Assembly (NCBI GenBank): GCA_910574995.1 | Contig: CAJTCS010000003.1 | Coordinates: forward strand, 62,001-126,000 | Length of the DNA: 64,000 nt | Reading direction: 5' to 3' | Origin: Oscillospiraceae bacterium | Lineage (GTDB): Bacteria > Bacillota > Clostridia > Oscillospirales > Acutalibacteraceae | Shown here: piece after piece, positions 63,255 to 64,000 of the stretch | Numbering within the stretch: the stretch's first letter is position 1 | Layout: each line of letters begins with the position of its first letter | The notes under the pieces: generated by a model | Seen by the model: the letters and a program-made list of their open reading frames with translations, nothing else | The model's database searches: none | What the model was told of the DNA's origin: nothing | Translations under genes and position numbers: made by a program

Positions 63255-64000
63255 ATGGTGTTCAGTTCAGCCGGGTTTCTGTTTGTGTTCCTGCCGGCGG
63301 TGTTCTGCTTGTCCCGGGTCGTACCGGGGCTAAAAGGGAAAAATGCCTTGCTGGCCCTGTGCAGCCTGGCCTTTTATGGTTTTGGCGAGCCGGCGTATGT
63401 GCTGCTGTTGCTGGGGTCTGTGGTGGTGAATTACGCCGCGGGGCTGCTGCTGGCTGGGACGGCGCGCCATAAAAGGCTGGCAACAGCCGTGGCTGTGGCG
63501 CTGAACCTGGGCCTTTTGTGCGTGTTTAAGTATACGGATTTTGCCATTGGCACGCTGAACCTTTTGCCCGGCGTTGACCTGCAGCCTACAGGTATCCTGC
63601 TGCCCGCAGGCATTTCCTTTTTTACGTTCCAGGGCCTTTCTTATGTGATCGACGTCTACCGGGACCCCTCCCAGGTTAGCAAAAGCCTGGTAGGCCTGAC
63701 GTTGTACATAGCCTTTTTCCCCCAGCTTATCGCCGGGCCTATTGTAAAATACCACGATGTAAGCCAACAGATACAGGGCCGGGCCATGTCCCCCGCCCTG
63801 ACGGCCGACGGGGTGCGCCGGTTTATTACCGGCCTTTCCAAAAAGCTGCTCCTTTCCAACACGGTAGGCCGCATGGCCGACGCGGTCTTTACCGCCCAGG
63901 CCCAGCAGCTGGACGCGCGGGTGGCCTGGCTGGGGGCCGTGTGCTATATGATGCAGATCTATTTTGATTTTTCTGGCTACAGCGACATGGCCATTGGCCT
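63255..64000 (+). CDS. MBOAT-family O-acyltransferase (AlgI/DltB-like), partial
   Basis: The ATG at 63255 opens a frame running off the window (about 248 residues seen). Several membrane helices and FYGFGEPAYVLLLLGSVVVNY, GISFFTFQGLSYVIDVYR and FPQLIAGPIVKYHDV are typical of AlgI-type MBOAT proteins. MQIYFDFSGYSDMAIGL near the end precedes the catalytic His region expected beyond 64000. It would transfer acyl groups to an extracellular polymer. Confidence 0.9.
   Translation, partial: MVFSSAGFLFVFLPAVFCLSRVVPGLKGKNALLALCSLAFYGFGEPAYVLLLLGSVVVNYAAGLLLAGTARHKRLATAVAVALNLGLLCVFKYTDFAIGTLNLLPGVDLQPTGILLPAGISFFTFQGLSYVIDVYRDPSQVSKSLVGLTLYIAFFPQLIAGPIVKYHDVSQQIQGRAMSPALTADGVRRFITGLSKKLLLSNTVGRMADAVFTAQAQQLDARVAWLGAVCYMMQIYFDFSGYSDMAIG

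Noticed and set aside
1-64000. CRISPR array, tRNA or rRNA genes
   Set aside because: No regularly spaced repeats, cloverleaf-like sequences or rRNA signatures were noticed by eye.

Overview
The window looks like a chromosome segment of a Gram-positive, endospore-forming member of class Clostridia, probably a gut Oscillospirales (Oscillospiraceae/Ruminococcaceae-like). This rests on gene content only: the Firmicutes-type S10-spc-alpha ribosomal operon with adk-map-KOW-infA, a BofA sporulation protein, a RibU transporter under an FMN riboswitch, type III glutamine synthetase, class II GalT, SLH-domain surface proteins and generally high G+C core genes.

Positions 1-11,478 (minus strand) are a decayed prophage of the HK97/Siphovirus plan, read right to left: late regulator, HNH nuclease, small and large terminase, portal, prohead protease, truncated capsid, 5'-truncated major tail protein, tail assembly chaperone with a -1 frameshift site, tape measure, then a diversity-generating retroelement (DGR). 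The DGR has a template repeat (TR, 2324-2425), a reverse transcriptase (986-2152) and a C-type-lectin-like target gene (1-965, running off the window) with the variable repeat (VR) at 189-290. TR and VR align without gaps. All 15 differences fall at template adenines on the coding strand, which is the signature of DGR mutagenic retrohoming. Two large internal deletions appear to have fused capsid to major tail protein and tape measure to the 3' end of an avd-like accessory gene.

Positions 11,500-20,640 hold stacked remains of other mobile elements. These are a complete large serine recombinase; a two-gene AT-rich cargo of a membrane protein (DUF6414-like) and a Clp-like AAA+ ATPase with an in-frame TGA; fragments of an integrative conjugative element (VirD4 C-terminus, Maff2); a 149-bp inverted repeat; a TetR-ABC exporter-hydrolase cargo with two matching operators; and a sigma-factor/recombinase chimera.

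From 20.7 kb the sequence is ordinary chromosome. Genes cover riboflavin uptake (FMN riboswitch-ribU), NAD(P)HX repair (nnrD/E), a tandem CmpB-like membrane protein, glnN, nucleoside phosphorylase, proB, a GH25 lysozyme, galT, comF, tcdA, a GH31 glucosidase/xylosidase and glpQ. Hairpin repeats lie in the intergenic regions. The ribosomal protein/secY/adk/map/infA/rpoA operon spans 37.6-54.1 kb and carries an unusual 256-nt palindromic insert between rplW and rplB. The right end holds a CBS protein, lipase-like hydrolase, RNHCP protein, SLH-anchored cell-wall enzymes, RNase R, bofA, a lipoprotein and the start of an MBOAT acyltransferase. I saw no rRNA, tRNA or CRISPR array.
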